Origin: Candidatus Methanocomedens sp.
Lineage (GTDB): Archaea > Halobacteriota > Methanosarcinia > Methanosarcinales > Methanocomedenaceae
Reading direction: 5' to 3'
DNA: 5,950 bases
Assembly (NCBI GenBank): GCA_009649835.1
Contig: PYCK01000121.1
Span: 1 to 5,950 of the forward strand
The notes under the pieces are model-generated. The model made no database searches. It had not been told where the DNA came from and saw nothing but the letters and a program-made list of their open reading frames with translations. Positions 5,456-5,950 of this stretch are shown here, piece by piece; within the stretch, counting starts at the first letter, position 1, and every line of letters starts with the position of its first letter. A program made the position numbers and the translations under genes.

Positions 5456-5950
5456 CTATGTGCGAATCCCGAAGGATGGCACGGCCTCGTAAGAATATTC
5501 CTGTAATTCAGGCTCTTCCCTGATGTGATATTTTCGCTGGTTACGGTTTCCCATCCGCTCAAGCTTGTTCTCCCTGTACATGCGGGAAAGGTACGTGGAG
5601 ACAGTGCTCAGGTTGATATTGCCGTAGACCCTGTCGTAATCTCTTTTCACTTCAAGGGATGTGAACCACTGACCTGTGTATTCGAAATTCAGGAAAAGTT
5701 CAAGACGTTGTTTTATCGTGAGGGACTCGTTTTTCAGTCTGCTGTATTCTTCTTCAGCAATCTGTAGATTACGAGTCCCTACGATGTTTTGTGGTTTTTG
5801 TTGGGGTGGTTGGTTGATATAGTGTTTAGTGTAAGTCGGTTGGGTTTGTGGTTGAATTTGTGATTGTATCTGAGGTTGAATCTGTGGTTGAATCTGTGGT
5901 TGAATCTGTGGTTGAATCTGTGGTTGAATCTGTGGTTGAATCTGTGGTTG
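5456..5950 (-). CDS. QPQI-repeat protein with C-terminal winged-helix-like domain (5'-partial)
   Basis: This minus-strand frame is open from the right edge to the TAG at 5458-5456 and gives the last 164 residues; the true start lies outside the window. Residues 1-36 are nine tetrapeptides: seven QPQI, then QSQI and QPQT. A Pro/Gln-rich linker follows (37-56). A charged segment (about 65-76) leads into a winged-helix-like domain (about 76-143): helices around TIKQRLELFLNF and TSLEVKRDYDRV, a recognition-type helix LSTVSTYLSRMYRENKLERM, and a wing NRNQRKYHI. The last 20 residues are acidic then plain. The domain suggests DNA binding, held on a flexible linker from an N-terminal part not seen. 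Internal Met starts would cut the domain, so the longer frame is preferred. It converges with the CxxC gene across a 56-bp gap without an obvious terminator. The winged-helix call is from helix pattern only. Confidence 0.75.
   Translation of the reverse strand, partial: QPQIQPQIQPQIQPQIQPQIQPQIQPQIQSQIQPQTQPTYTKHYINQPPQQKPQNIVGTRNLQIAEEEYSRLKNESLTIKQRLELFLNFEYTGQWFTSLEVKRDYDRVYGNINLSTVSTYLSRMYRENKLERMGNRNQRKYHIREEPELQEYSYEAVPSFGIRT
5716..5784. repeat. Inverted repeat inside the winged-helix gene
   Basis: AGGGACTCGT at 5721-5730 and ACGAGTCCCT at 5771-5780 are exact reverse complements, 40 nt apart. Pairing resumes for four more bases (TCGT at 5716-5719 with ACGA at 5781-5784) across a one-base bulge at 5720. 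It lies in the linker-to-domain junction of the coding sequence. Confidence 0.5.
5847..5950. repeat. 12-bp tandem repeat (codes QPQI)
   Basis: On the plus strand the unit is TGTGGTTGAATC. Five perfect copies run from 5883 to 5942 and a sixth is cut by the window end at 5950. Three diverged copies precede them at 5847-5858, 5859-5870 and 5871-5882, each with one to three changes. The period is a multiple of three, so copy changes keep frame and add or remove one QPQI tetrapeptide. There is no spacer diversity, so this is not a CRISPR array. Confidence 0.95.

Noticed and set aside
5021..5562. Minus-strand frames at 5021-5344 and 5308-5562
   Set aside because: They overlap the end of tbp, the CxxC gene and the winged-helix gene end in other frames, and have no family features.
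5847..5950. CRISPR-like array at the right edge
   Set aside because: The units are 12 bp, contiguous, without unique spacers, and in frame within an open coding sequence.

Overview
The window is archaeal and most likely comes from a methanogen- or ANME-type member of the Methanosarcinales or a close relative. Two genes show this. One is an archaeal-type alanyl-tRNA synthetase with the extra N-terminal zinc-binding module. The other is a two-repeat TATA-binding protein that ends in the '...EQLEGM' style usual in that group. The genus is not fixed by the sequence.

Layout. (1) Positions 1-264 hold no supportable gene, but there is a perfect 26-bp palindrome at 8-33. (2) Positions 265-1224, minus strand, are a tight array: a PNPOx-like flavin/pyridoxamine-phosphate oxidase-fold protein, then a 56-aa UPF0175-like antitoxin joined by a TAATG overlap, then a wrecked PIN/DUF3368-type toxin gene (in-frame stop, internal deletion, frameshift), then a second UPF0175-like antitoxin. 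It reads as one or two decayed toxin-antitoxin modules in which antitoxins outlived the toxin. The 56-aa antitoxin and the toxin remnant are too short to be found by ordinary ORF calling. (3) Positions 1455-4220, minus strand, encode full-length alaS. (4) A 313-bp divergent spacer carries candidate promoters for alaS and tbp. (5) Positions 4534-5399, plus strand, hold tbp and, 14 bp downstream, a small CxxC protein of unknown function, probably co-transcribed. (6) Positions 5456-5950, minus strand, are the C-terminal part of a gene running off the right edge: a Gln-Pro-Gln-Ile tandem repeat, made by a 12-bp DNA repeat, followed by a winged-helix-like domain.

The centre and right are core information-processing genes (translation and transcription initiation). 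The left is a small accessory zone with decayed mobile or selfish-type genes. The most interesting signals are the eroded TA locus, the long AT-rich palindrome beside it, and the expanding QPQI repeat in a putative DNA-binding protein. I see no clearly new multi-gene system.
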